The position numbers were made by a program, and so were the translations under genes. 55,770 nucleotides of DNA from a virus, in IMG/VR virus record IMGVR_UViG_3300045996_001623, positions 1 through 55,770 of that record. One strand, written 5' to 3'. Below, in pieces: positions 46,434 to 54,030 of the stretch; position 1 is the stretch's first letter, and each line of letters opens with the position of its first letter. The notes under the pieces are model-generated. The model had not been told where the DNA came from and did no database searches. It saw only the letters and a program-made list of their open reading frames with translations.

Positions 46434-47632
46434 GCCGCCCGAACGAGTGGTCCGGGCTCGCCCCGGCAGTCGACGCCCACCTGTCGCTGTGGGCCCACCG
46501 TGATCGCGCCATCCAGTTCGCCAACGCCTTCGACGAGACCCGCCACCACGACGACTTCGCCCGGTGGATCAACACGGTGCCCGGCCTGTCGTGGACCAAG
46601 TTCGCAGCCTCGTACGGCGTCATCGGTGAGAACGGCGCCCCCATGGCTGACATCCTGACCCTCGACGGCGAGACGATCTCCGGGCGTGAGCAGATGCGCG
46701 CCGACCATGCCGCGATCCAGAAAGGGGTGTCCCTCGCCCAGCACGAGCACGAGATGCTCGCCCGCGGCGTCTCCCACTACGTGTCGGCCGAGGTCGTCGC
46801 CGAGATCTCTGAGGCGGCCAGCCTGGCGCACAACGAACCGATCTACGACACGGACGTGTTCACCCCGCACGGGTTCGCTGTGCTGGAAACCCCTGCCGTC
46901 TTCTCGGACCTGCACCCGTACACCGGTGAGCCGTCCGACATCGAAGTGCACATTCGGGCGGTCGGCTGGACGCTGATCGACCGTGTCGGCACCACCACCC
47001 CAGGCGACCTGGCGTTGAAGCCCGGCGTCATGGTGTTCCTCTACACCACCCGTGACGACTTCACGAACGGCTACTTCCGGACGTGCATCGACAACGGCAT
47101 CGAACCGCCCTACGGCCCCGAGGTCGTCGAGGACGGGTTCATCCCGATGGAGGTTCTGTCCTGGCAGTTCGGACGTCCGTGGGACACCCGGCCGGGCGCC
47201 TTCGCTCACATCCCTGGCACCGTCCCCTCGACGGTCGGGGAGCAGCGTCGCTGGTTCTACGCCTTCCAACGGCTGATGTGGCAACGGATCATCGTCCCGC
47301 AACGTGCATCGACGAACCGTCAGACGGCGCGCCGCTGGGAGCGTGACACGCAGGGCCGCAAGCCGGTCCTGGACTACACCGTGCTCCGTCTCCGCCGCGC
47401 TGTCGACCCGAACTACGAGCCGACCGGCACCGGCGCCCCACTCGAACACCGGGTCAAGGTGCGCGGTCACTGGAAGTTCGTGTACCTGCCCGGCAGCGGC
47501 ATCCCGGCCCGCGACGAGAACGGCGCCCAGATCCCCGAGTCGCACCGGTGGATGTGGATTGAGGCGCACTGGAAGGGCCCGGAGGACGGCCCGGTCGGCG
47601 CGATGGAGTGGGCAACGGCGGTGATCCGATGA
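46430..47632 (+). CDS. Large protein of unknown function, actinobacteriophage type
   Basis: 400 residues, ATGA overlap. N-terminal helical region, a central beta domain (FAVLETPAVFSDLHPYTG, LKPGVMVFLYTTRDDF), and a C-terminal signature VKVRGHWKFVYLP...HRWMWIEAHWKGP that recurs in uncharacterised actinobacterial and phage proteins (VRGHWR...HR..wI..h.kGP). Function unknown; no catalytic motif recognised. Confidence 0.72.
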   Translation: MSRPNEWSGLAPAVDAHLSLWAHRDRAIQFANAFDETRHHDDFARWINTVPGLSWTKFAASYGVIGENGAPMADILTLDGETISGREQMRADHAAIQKGVSLAQHEHEMLARGVSHYVSAEVVAEISEAASLAHNEPIYDTDVFTPHGFAVLETPAVFSDLHPYTGEPSDIEVHIRAVGWTLIDRVGTTTPGDLALKPGVMVFLYTTRDDFTNGYFRTCIDNGIEPPYGPEVVEDGFIPMEVLSWQFGRPWDTRPGAFAHIPGTVPSTVGEQRRWFYAFQRLMWQRIIVPQRASTNRQTARRWERDTQGRKPVLDYTVLRLRRAVDPNYEPTGTGAPLEHRVKVRGHWKFVYLPGSGIPARDENGAQIPESHRWMWIEAHWKGPEDGPVGAMEWATAVIR

Positions 47633-47820
47633 GGCGCCACCACGCCAAGGTCGTTCTGCGCACCATCGAAGGCGTCCCGTGGAAGTGGGAAGCACGCTGT
47701 ACGTGCGGCTGGATCGCACAGTCCTGGGCGTGGGACCGCACCCGCCAGGGCGGCTACGGGCCCGGCGAGACCGGCGGGGCTCTGCCGATGGCACTCGATC
47801 ATGTGGGGCGTGCCCGATGA
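47629..47820 (+). CDS. Small protein of unknown function
   Basis: 63 residues (MRRHHAKVVLRTIEGVPWKWEARCTCGWIAQSWAWD...). CTCGW plus His residues may form a zinc site; related CxCGW...A..H patterns occur in actinobacterial small proteins. ATGA overlaps on both sides. Confidence 0.65.
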   Translation: MRRHHAKVVLRTIEGVPWKWEARCTCGWIAQSWAWDRTRQGGYGPGETGGALPMALDHVGRAR

Positions 47821-47945
47821 GCCGTCATCGGCCCGGCAGCCCCGAGTACCAGCGCCGAACGAACCTCATCGGGCTGGCCAGCGTCTGCGCCCTGTTGGCG
47901 TCGCTGGTCATCAAGATCATCCTGATCGTGGGGATGATCCGATGA
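47817..47945 (+). CDS. 42-residue membrane microprotein
   Basis: MSRHRPGSPEYQRRTNLIGLASVCALLASLVIKIILIVGMIR in two parts: a basic N-terminus and one long hydrophobic helix. Positive-inside topology. ATGA overlaps. Unknown function. Confidence 0.6.
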   Translation: MSRHRPGSPEYQRRTNLIGLASVCALLASLVIKIILIVGMIR

Positions 47946-48076
47946 GGCGCCGTGAGCACGACTGGGTGGACTGGGAGACCCGGGCTCGCCGTGAACTGCG
48001 GGTGTCGCTCGGCATCGGCATCGCCGGTGTTCTGCTGTCAGCAGCGTCGATCATCCTGAACCTGGCGTCCCGATGA
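47942..48076 (+). CDS. 44-residue membrane microprotein
   Basis: A basic N-terminus (MRRREHDWVDWETRARRELR) and one hydrophobic helix (VSLGIGIAGVLLSAASIIL). It pairs with the preceding one-helix protein; the two could form a small membrane complex. ATGA overlaps on both sides. Confidence 0.6.
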   Translation: MRRREHDWVDWETRARRELRVSLGIGIAGVLLSAASIILNLASR

Positions 48077-48252
48077 GCCAGAACGTGATCGAAGAGGCCA
48101 TCGTCGCCGGGTACGTCGTCGCGGCGCTCCGCAACGGCGCCAGCGAAGTCCCCAGGGACAGCGCCATGGTCGCCGACGCCCTCCGCATCGCGCGAGCGAA
48201 CCCGGACCTGTACCCGATCCTCTCGAAGTACGACCAGGGCGCCCCGCCGTGA
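48073..48252 (+). CDS. 59-residue helical protein
   Basis: MSQNVIEEAIVAGYVVAALRNGASEV followed by SAMVADALRIARANPDLYPIL. Two or three helices. Bounded by ATGA and GTGA overlaps. Unknown function. Confidence 0.6.
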   Translation: MSQNVIEEAIVAGYVVAALRNGASEVPRDSAMVADALRIARANPDLYPILSKYDQGAPP

Positions 48253-48389
48253 TCGACTGGACCGACGAACCGGTGCTCGCCGAGCACCTGTACGAACGTG
48301 CCCGCATCAACGAGGCGTTCGACCGAGCACGGGTCCGCATCCTGGGCCCGTACGACTGGGCCCGCGAGCCCGATGGAGAGTGGACCTGA
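48249..48389 (+). CDS. 46-residue acidic microprotein
   Basis: VIDWTDEPVLAEHLYERARINEAFDRARVRILGP, named by its ends; helical and charged. GTGA start overlap and TGATG stop overlap fit the operon's pattern. Unknown function. Confidence 0.55.
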   Translation: MIDWTDEPVLAEHLYERARINEAFDRARVRILGPYDWAREPDGEWT

Positions 48390-48730
48390 TGGCGTTCTAC
48401 CGCTACCTCGAAGTGCGAGACGACGACGACGGGATCTTCAACATTCCGCCCGGGTCGATCTTCGTGAAGCAGACCCCGATCGGCGACCTGCTGCTGCTGA
48501 TCCCGGTCACCGATCTGCCAGGGCCCGGCCCGCAGCCGGTGACCGTCCACGAGGACGGCACCATCACCGGCCACATCGGCGTCAAAGATAAGCGTCCACA
48601 CTCGCGGGCCTGCGGCATTCGGCCGCACGACCACGGGCCCGAGTGTCACGGGAACTGCCCAACCTGCCACGGCAGCCTCATTGACGACGGGTCCGCCCCG
48701 ACCGTCCCGATCGAGTCGCTCGACCCGTGA
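48389..48730 (+). CDS. Small protein with C-terminal zinc-like motif
   Basis: 113 residues (MAFYRYLEVRDDDDGIFNIPPGSIF...). A beta domain is followed by RACGIRPHDHGPECHGNCPTCHG, rich in Cys and His, a probable zinc site. TGATG coupling. Confidence 0.68.
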   Translation: MAFYRYLEVRDDDDGIFNIPPGSIFVKQTPIGDLLLLIPVTDLPGPGPQPVTVHEDGTITGHIGVKDKRPHSRACGIRPHDHGPECHGNCPTCHGSLIDDGSAPTVPIESLDP

Positions 48731-48996
48731 TCTGCCCGGCCTGCTCCGGCCACGTCGACGAAGCCCTCACCCCGTCCGGGCGCATCCCGCCGCAGGACTG
48801 GGACCCCGTCGTGTGCTTCCACTGCGGCGCCCTCGCCGTCATCGACCACGTCGTTCCCGGCCACCTACGCAACCCGTCGACGAACGACATCGACGCATGG
48901 CAGAGTGATAGCCGTCTGGCGCGCCTGCTCGACCTGCAGCAAGCCGCCATGCGGCGGACCAACACCGAGACCCAAGATGGAGACCAGACCACATGA
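48727..48996 (+). CDS. Zinc-ribbon protein
   Basis: 89 residues (VICPACSGHVDEALTPSG...CFHCGALAVID). CPAC and CFHC make a four-Cys ribbon. A helical Asp/Arg-rich tail follows. GTGA coupling to the previous gene. Confidence 0.7.
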   Translation: MICPACSGHVDEALTPSGRIPPQDWDPVVCFHCGALAVIDHVVPGHLRNPSTNDIDAWQSDSRLARLLDLQQAAMRRTNTETQDGDQTT

Positions 48997-49475
48997 CCAC
49001 TGACAGCACCCTGTTCGACGCGCCTGCCGACATCCCCGCCCTGCCCTACGCCGGGACGTCCGGCCATTCGGGCTCTGAGACGTCCAGGGAGCGCGCAACA
49101 CGTGCCGACCGCACCGGACTCACCGGGGAACGCGATCGGCTCACCCTGGACGAACTGAGAGAGCGAGGATCGGACGGCCTGACCTGGGTCGAACTCGCCC
49201 GAGCCCAGAACCTTCACCACGGCGAAGCGTCCGCCGTCCTGTCCCGACTCCACCAGGTCGGCCGGATCTCCCGACTCACCGAGCGGCGCGACCGCTGCCA
49301 GGTGTACGTCCTCAACCGGCACGTCAACGGCCGGGACCTGTCGGCGTTCCGACCGAACGTGTCCCGCAGCAAGGTCCTCGACCTGCTCGACGAGATCGAC
49401 CAGAAGCTGTCGGTCAACAACGTCGTCGACGCCCGCCGCGTCATCCGTGAGGCCCGCAAGCTGTACGACGCCTGA
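48993..49475 (+). CDS. Winged helix-turn-helix protein
   Basis: 160 residues. Acidic/Ser-rich N-terminus. Residues about 50-100 form a winged helix (LTWVELARAQNLHHGEASAVLSRLHQVGRISRL), and RRDRCQVYVLNRHVNGRDLS is the wing. The motif is common in actinophage proteins thought to act in transcription or replication. The C-terminal SKVLDLLDEIDQKLSVNNV helix may dimerise. ATGA overlap. Confidence 0.75.
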   Translation: MTTDSTLFDAPADIPALPYAGTSGHSGSETSRERATRADRTGLTGERDRLTLDELRERGSDGLTWVELARAQNLHHGEASAVLSRLHQVGRISRLTERRDRCQVYVLNRHVNGRDLSAFRPNVSRSKVLDLLDEIDQKLSVNNVVDARRVIREARKLYDA

Positions 49476-50083
49476 TGCTCCGCTACACGGTCCGGCCGTT
49501 GACGCCGGAAGCACTCACCCGCATGTCAGGCAAGGGCAGCGAGCACTCGCCGTTCCGGTCGACATGGTCGGCGACCGAGCAACTGCTGGACCGTGAAGTG
49601 CGCGCCCTGGGAGGCCGCAACGTCGTCATCATGGCCGACTGCTCCGAAGCTGACCTGCGTCTCGACGGGCAGCTACGAGCGAACGCCCGCCCGGCCACCC
49701 CACGCTGCGCGGTGGCGTTCGAGTCCCGCAAGGGGCCGCTCATGTTCGCCTGCGGCCGGTACCGCACCTGGCAGGACAACGTCCGGGCGATCGCCCTGGG
49801 GCTCGAAGCGCTCCGCAAGATCGACCGGTACGGCATCGTCGCCACCGACGAGCAGTACACCGGGTTCCGTGCCATCGGCACCGGCCAACACCCGGACTGG
49901 GCCGAGACGCTCGCCACCTACTCCGGGTTGTCGCCCGAGCAGGTGATTGAGGACGTGACGTTCGCCTACCGCCGCGCGGCGCGTGCGACGCACCCGGACA
50001 CTGGTGGTACGCACGAAGCGTATATCGCAGTGAAGCAAGCGTTTGACCTTGCAACGACGAGCAGGAGTACCGCCCATGTCTGA
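49475..50083 (+). CDS. J-domain (DnaJ-like) phage protein
   Basis: 202 residues, coupled by TGATG. The N-terminal 120 are a beta/alpha domain (GGRNVVIMADCSEADLRLDG). The last 55 resemble a J-domain: helix II VTFAYRRAARAT, the HPD tripeptide at 173-175, and helix III EAYIAVKQAFDLA. J-domains recruit and stimulate Hsp70 (DnaK). The phage may use it to direct host DnaK during replication or assembly. Helix I is not obvious. Confidence 0.72.
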   Translation: MLRYTVRPLTPEALTRMSGKGSEHSPFRSTWSATEQLLDREVRALGGRNVVIMADCSEADLRLDGQLRANARPATPRCAVAFESRKGPLMFACGRYRTWQDNVRAIALGLEALRKIDRYGIVATDEQYTGFRAIGTGQHPDWAETLATYSGLSPEQVIEDVTFAYRRAARATHPDTGGTHEAYIAVKQAFDLATTSRSTAHV

Positions 50084-50360
50084 TCTGCTGCCCCGGCCAA
50101 CCGAGGTCGTCGACCACGACCACGAGTTCGACGGCCCCCCCGACGTCGGGATGGTGCGCATGTGCATCGACCGGCGCTGCCACTACGTCGCTGTGGGCAC
50201 CGGTGACTCATGGAGAGACCCGACACCGATCGAGCAGACGAACATCACCCTGTTCATGTGGAACGAAGTGATCATCGCCGAAGCCATGCAGATCGTCCAC
50301 GGCCGCGAAGCGGGCCTGCGTCGCGCCCGGTACCTGCTCGGACACGACTGCGACGGCTAG
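50076..50360 (+). CDS. Small protein of unknown function
   Basis: 94 residues from ATG 50076 with AGGAG 8 nt upstream. DHDHEFDGPPDVGMVRMCIDRRCHYVAVG may be a metal-binding beta domain. A helical end follows. Its end overlaps the convergent minus-strand gene by 4 nt. Confidence 0.65.
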   Translation: MSDLLPRPTEVVDHDHEFDGPPDVGMVRMCIDRRCHYVAVGTGDSWRDPTPIEQTNITLFMWNEVIIAEAMQIVHGREAGLRRARYLLGHDCDG

Positions 50361-50638
50361 GGGTTCTCGAACCCTGCCGCTTCGGCTTCGGCGCCCTTCT
50401 GCGCGGCGTGGTTGCCGAGGGTCAGAGCGATGATCGACAGGATGACGGTCTCCAACGACGTCACCTTCACGAACAACTCGAAGTCGAGCAGGAAGTACGC
50501 GGCGACGTTCGGCGGGGTGAGCAGGATGAGCCACATCCACTTCGCCAGGCGGTTCCGTCCAGCGGAACGCCGGGCCGCTGCGGCTTTCATGTCGCGTTCG
50601 TCTTCGCTCACCGCAGCGACCGTACCCGGAACATCCAT
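50357..50638 (-). CDS. Two-helix membrane protein on the minus strand
   Basis: 93 residues from ATG 50638. A basic region (AAAARRSAGRNRLAK) precedes two hydrophobic segments (WMWLILLTPPNVAAYFLL and VTSLETVILSIIALTLG) and an amphipathic tail. Similar small proteins flank actinophage lysis genes, but no endolysin is adjacent, so a holin role is only a possibility. It is the only minus-strand gene in this part of the window. Confidence 0.62.
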   Translation of the reverse strand: MDVPGTVAAVSEDERDMKAAAARRSAGRNRLAKWMWLILLTPPNVAAYFLLDFELFVKVTSLETVILSIIALTLGNHAAQKGAEAEAAGFENP

Positions 50639-50651
50639 CAAACATAGGTTT

Positions 50652-50667
50652 CATAGGCAGCTATAAT
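50652..50667 (+). promoter_or_regulatory. Class A promoter with consensus TATAAT
   Basis: CATAG (50652-50656), 5 nt, TATAAT (50662-50667), 6 nt to ATG 50674. The message opens ATGCCAGACCCGAGACC. Confidence 0.75.
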
Positions 50668-50673
50668 CGGGCT

Positions 50674-51060
50674 ATGCCAGACCCGAGACCCGCCCCCGAG
50701 ATGGTGTACCCCGACGACGAAGCCCTCCGCGTGGAGGCGCTCGCGATCCGCACGGCGCACGACCCGGAACACCAGAAGGACAACGGCTACGAACGCTGCG
50801 CCCTCTGCCACTTCACCCGGCACCCGTGCGACGCGTTCGACATGGCCGACCAAGTCCTCACCCTGCTCAACCGCATCGCTGCCCCGGCCGTAGACCCGGT
50901 GCAGATCGCGCGAGCGCTTGCCGTGAAGGCCACGAATGCCGCCGATGTCACCGTCGACGACCTGATCCTCACCCTCGTCGCCGACGTGCTGCTGATCTCG
51001 TCCGGCGCCATGCCGATCGACGCTTACGAACAGGGGACCGCCAGTGCCGAACCATCCTGA
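50674..51060 (+). CDS. Protein of unknown function with Cys/His site
   Basis: 128 residues. ERCALCHFTRHPCDAF offers CxxCH...C for metal binding. The rest is helical (EALAIRTAHDPEHQKDNG; VQIARALAVKATNAADVTV). A leaderless start, like the other class A genes. Overlaps the next GTG by 17 nt. Confidence 0.7.
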   Translation: MPDPRPAPEMVYPDDEALRVEALAIRTAHDPEHQKDNGYERCALCHFTRHPCDAFDMADQVLTLLNRIAAPAVDPVQIARALAVKATNAADVTVDDLILTLVADVLLISSGAMPIDAYEQGTASAEPS

Positions 51061-51415
51061 GCCGCCCGGCGAGATCTGCTGCTGGCCCCGCTGCGCCATC
51101 CTCGCCACCCACAAGATCGGCGAAGAGGCCCCCGTCCACTTCCACAACATGACCGCCTACCTGTGCTGCACCCACATGCAGATGCTCGGCATGGACTGCG
51201 ACGACTACCCGTACGCCGAAGCGCTCACGGACCCGTCCGAAGCGATCCGCCGCGCCTATGACGACTTCCGACGGGCCCGCGGCGTCATCATGGGCACGCT
51301 CCCCGCCGAGGAAGCGATCCGCCGCGCCCGTGGCGGGGAGCGCGACGACATGATCCAGCCGCCGCCGGAACCTCGCCGACTCACCCCTGTGAAGAATCTG
51401 CCCGACGACACTTGA
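51044..51415 (+). CDS. Cys-rich small protein
   Basis: 123 residues from GTG. CCWPRCAI...YLCCTHMQMLG gives a plausible zinc site. The C-terminus is Arg/Glu helical. Related to other small metal-site proteins of the operon in style only. Confidence 0.65.
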   Translation: MPNHPEPPGEICCWPRCAILATHKIGEEAPVHFHNMTAYLCCTHMQMLGMDCDDYPYAEALTDPSEAIRRAYDDFRRARGVIMGTLPAEEAIRRARGGERDDMIQPPPEPRRLTPVKNLPDDT

Positions 51416-51864
51416 CACCGTTGGACGGAAGCGTCCTTCGAATAGGTGTGAGAGAGCTACCGCCCATCAGCCTCGACGGGTTCGCCCCGTCCTGGGGAGA
51501 CTTCGAGCACACCTGGGGCCCGCCCGTCCTCCACGACGGCGAGCCGTGGCAGGCCAACCAGTACCACTGCGAGATCCTGGGCCGCTACGACCACGACTAC
51601 CTGGGCGCCCACCTGTACGTCCAGGTCTGGGACTACGCCCAACAGGGCGAGCCGGACCAGCGTTGGCAGTACCTGCTGCTGCTCCACCGCCCGAAGCGGT
51701 ACGTCGACGACGCCGACCTGATCGTCGGCACCGGCTGGGACTGGGTGATCCGCAACGAGTGGCCGGTCGCCAAGTTCGGTCGCCCTCCCACGTTCGCCGA
51801 GGTCGGCGCTGACGTGGACCTGTGGCTGCAATGCCCGGAGGTCCTCCGTTTCATCATCGAGTGA
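51412..51864 (+). CDS. Protein of unknown function, uncertain start
   Basis: 150 residues if it starts at TTG 51412 (TTGA overlap with the previous stop), 138 from GTG 51448. A short hairpin GGACG-GAAG-CGTCC (51423-51436) lies between. Strong Trp/Tyr content (YVQVWDYAQQGEPDQRWQYLLLLH, given by its core WDYAQQG). Unknown function. Confidence 0.6.
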   Translation: MTPLDGSVLRIGVRELPPISLDGFAPSWGDFEHTWGPPVLHDGEPWQANQYHCEILGRYDHDYLGAHLYVQVWDYAQQGEPDQRWQYLLLLHRPKRYVDDADLIVGTGWDWVIRNEWPVAKFGRPPTFAEVGADVDLWLQCPEVLRFIIE

Positions 51865-51868
51865 TGCC

Positions 51869-51900
51869 AGGCTAGGAGGGTCCGACAACCCCCCAAGCCT
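51869..51900 (+). terminator. Weak hairpin before the exported-protein cluster
   Basis: 51869-51880 pairs with 51889-51900 over 12 positions with two mismatches, loop 8 nt, just after the stop at 51864. Confidence 0.3.
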
Positions 51901-51917
51901 GCAGGAGCCACCGCCCG

Positions 51918-53366
51918 ATGATGTCCCGATTTCGCCGTGTCCTGATGGTCGGCGCCATGGTCTGCGTAGCCGCAGCCTGCACGCCTCCGGCCGCCGCACA
52001 CGACTCCGGCACCACCGACTACCAGGTCACCGCCGCCGACGTCGCCGGTTCGTCGACCTCCGCTGACTGGGTGCTGATCGCCCGAGCGATCGTCGCCCGC
52101 GACCACGACGGCGCCACCCTCACCACCGCCGAGGCCAACGACTTCGCCGCCTACCTGCAGCGCGCCAACCGGATCTCCGCTCCGCAGGTCGACACCCTGG
52201 TCGACTACCGGCCGAACCGGGTCCCCGCCGGAACCCCGCCGACGACCACGACGCTGCCCGCCACGACGACCACAGGAGCGCCGACATCTACAAGCACGAC
52301 TACGACGACCACGGTTGCGGCCACCACCACTGTGTCCGCGACGACGACCACGGTCCCTGCTGCCACCACTACGACGGCTGCCCCCACGACAACGGCCCCG
52401 GCGACGACCACGACGATCCCGGCTCCGCCCACGTCGACGATCCCGACGTCCAGCGGTGACTTCATCGAGGACTTCGCTTCGCCCGCATCGGTCGACCGGT
52501 TCGTGTGGGAGCAGTCCCACGGCGGCGTAGACCCGTTCCCCCGCACCGACCAGCCCCGCGAGTGGCAAGCCGACCATGACACGATGTGCGGCGCCCCTCC
52601 CACCCTGCGCACCGTCCACCTGCACGGCTCCGGCGGCTACTCCGGGCCCGGCCCGATCGCTACGGCGACCGGCGACAACGCGTTCTGGTGCGCCCCCGGC
52701 GCCGAGGCAGCGAAGGGGCACGTGATGACGTCGACGGTCCTCACCGCGTACGGCCACATCGACTTCTCCCCGGCGCGCAGCTTCACGAACGTCCGCCAGA
52801 TCTGCTGGGACATGAACCGCTCCGACCTGGGTGGCCGCAAGTGGTGGCAGGTGTCGATCATCCCCGAGGCCGCCTTCCAGGCCAACGGCGGCCATCTCGA
52901 CTACGTCCGCCCGAACCTCGAAGGTGACGGCAACGTCGCCGGAGGCTCCCACGTCCTGCCGCTGAACGCGTTCCAACTGTCCACGTTCCGCACCGAGAAC
53001 GTCTTCTCGCGTGGCGACGGAGTCAAGGCATCCGCCGGGTCCGAAGGCGCCGATCTGTCCTGGGCTGGCGGTGAGGCGTTCTGGAAGCCTGCGAGCGACC
53101 GCGCGAACCGGTACCGGCACTGCCTGACCGAGTCCGCCGCCGGTGTCACGTTGACGATGGTCGACCATCGCGGCACCGCTGACCCGTCCGACGATGACCC
53201 GTGGACGCAGAACATGGGCACCAACTTCCACATCCCGCAGGGCGCGGTGCGGGTCATCTTCCAGGACGTCACCTACGACTCGATCAAGGGTGACTTCGAG
53301 CGGGGCGGCGCGCCGCTGAACACGAACACCTGGCACGTCGACAACATCCTCATCGACGTCGCCTGA
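51918..53366 (+). CDS. Lipoprotein with Thr-rich stalk and glucanase/lectin-like domain
   Basis: 482 residues. A basic N-terminus (MMSRFRR), a hydrophobic segment and VAAAC with Cys21 give a lipoprotein-like signal. A helical domain (30-100) is followed by a Thr-rich linker (about 105-175). The C-terminal 300 residues are beta-rich (FSPARSFTNVRQICWDMNRSD, WWQVSIIPEAAF), resembling concanavalin-like glucanases, though no ExDxE site is visible. Likely surface-displayed on the infected host, or a virion-associated protein. AGGAG lies 10 nt upstream. Confidence 0.72.
   Translation: MMSRFRRVLMVGAMVCVAAACTPPAAAHDSGTTDYQVTAADVAGSSTSADWVLIARAIVARDHDGATLTTAEANDFAAYLQRANRISAPQVDTLVDYRPNRVPAGTPPTTTTLPATTTTGAPTSTSTTTTTTVAATTTVSATTTTVPAATTTTAAPTTTAPATTTTIPAPPTSTIPTSSGDFIEDFASPASVDRFVWEQSHGGVDPFPRTDQPREWQADHDTMCGAPPTLRTVHLHGSGGYSGPGPIATATGDNAFWCAPGAEAAKGHVMTSTVLTAYGHIDFSPARSFTNVRQICWDMNRSDLGGRKWWQVSIIPEAAFQANGGHLDYVRPNLEGDGNVAGGSHVLPLNAFQLSTFRTENVFSRGDGVKASAGSEGADLSWAGGEAFWKPASDRANRYRHCLTESAAGVTLTMVDHRGTADPSDDDPWTQNMGTNFHIPQGAVRVIFQDVTYDSIKGDFERGGAPLNTNTWHVDNILIDVA
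52236..52445 (+). repeat. Thr-rich linker coding repeats
   Basis: Low-complexity ACGACGACC-type codons encode a Thr/Pro/Ala stalk. A similar tract stands at about 54776-54985 in the LPSTG gene; the two may have exchanged sequence. Confidence 0.65.
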
Positions 53367-53392
53367 ACCCCGAGGAACCACACCGCTGTAAC

Positions 53393-53398
53393 TACGAT
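53393..53398 (+). promoter_or_regulatory. -10 box of a leaderless gene (TACGAT)
   Basis: TACGAT lies 6 nt before ATG 53405 with no Shine-Dalgarno; a GTG at 53402 is an alternative start. Confidence 0.4.
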
Positions 53399-53404
53399 GG
53401 TGTG

Positions 53405-53782
53405 ATGGAATCCGCCCACCCCCCGCTGCCCCAGCCGCCGGTAGCGGCGAAAGTCGCCCGGCCCCGTCGTCGTCGACGCCTGGGCCGCCGCCTCCCCGCC
53501 GTGACGTTCGCCGCCGCAGCCGCACTTGGCTCGTGCACCCCGACCGTGATGGACGTCTACGAGTACGGCGCTCAGAACCGCAACGCCCAGGTCATCTACA
53601 ACCACAACGGCACCGGCCGGAACTACACCGGCGCCTCCGGCGGCGTCTCGTTCGACACGTGCTGGTGGATTCTCATTCAGCGGCTCGACGACTACAAGGC
53701 GTCGCACGCCTGCCAGGTCAACCACGAGTGGATTCCTGGGTCGCTCGGCACCATCGACCTGACCCATGACGGAACCCCCTGA
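53405..53782 (+). CDS. Small lipoprotein
   Basis: 125 residues. The strongly basic RPRRRRRLGRRLP (19-31) precedes a hydrophobic stretch and the lipobox LGSC (41-44). The mature part is about 80 residues (YEYGAQNRNAQVIYNHNGTG, FDTCWWILIQRLDDYKASHAC) with two Cys. Predicted to be tethered to the outer face of the host membrane. A superinfection-exclusion role is possible but unproven. Confidence 0.7.
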   Translation: MESAHPPLPQPPVAAKVARPRRRRRLGRRLPAVTFAAAAALGSCTPTVMDVYEYGAQNRNAQVIYNHNGTGRNYTGASGGVSFDTCWWILIQRLDDYKASHACQVNHEWIPGSLGTIDLTHDGTP

Positions 53783-53978
53783 CTCGGCCGACGACCCTGA
53801 GTGGTCGTCGGCCGAGGCGCTTTCCGAAGCGGCCGTGAACCTGATCGACTTCATGTCGTACGTCTGGGAGGAACAGACCGACGCCCTGCAGAAGCACCCT
53901 CTGGTCAGGGTGTTCCGCATCGCCGAGTCGGTCACGCTGTGCATCCTGAGCCGGGTGGAGCGCCTGCTGCCTCACTGA
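53766..53978 (+). CDS. Small acidic helical protein
   Basis: 70 residues (MTEPPDSADDPEWSSAEALSEAAVNLIDFMS...). Acidic N-terminus and two amphipathic helices. It overlaps the lipoprotein gene by 17 nt. No signal peptide, so cytoplasmic. Unknown function. Confidence 0.6.
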   Translation: MTEPPDSADDPEWSSAEALSEAAVNLIDFMSYVWEEQTDALQKHPLVRVFRIAESVTLCILSRVERLLPH

Positions 53979-54030
53979 ATCAGGGGACAAGGGATGGTAT
54001 TTCGGGGCGGGGTCCGCGCATCATGACCGC

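Noticed and set aside
50357-50638. Firm holin assignment for the minus-strand two-helix protein, and for 12134-12310
   Set aside because: Topology alone is not diagnostic and no endolysin lies beside either gene.
51423-51436. Short hairpin GGACG-GAAG-CGTCC as a terminator
   Set aside because: Only 5 bp, and it falls between two candidate start codons of the same gene; more likely chance or a translation-level element.
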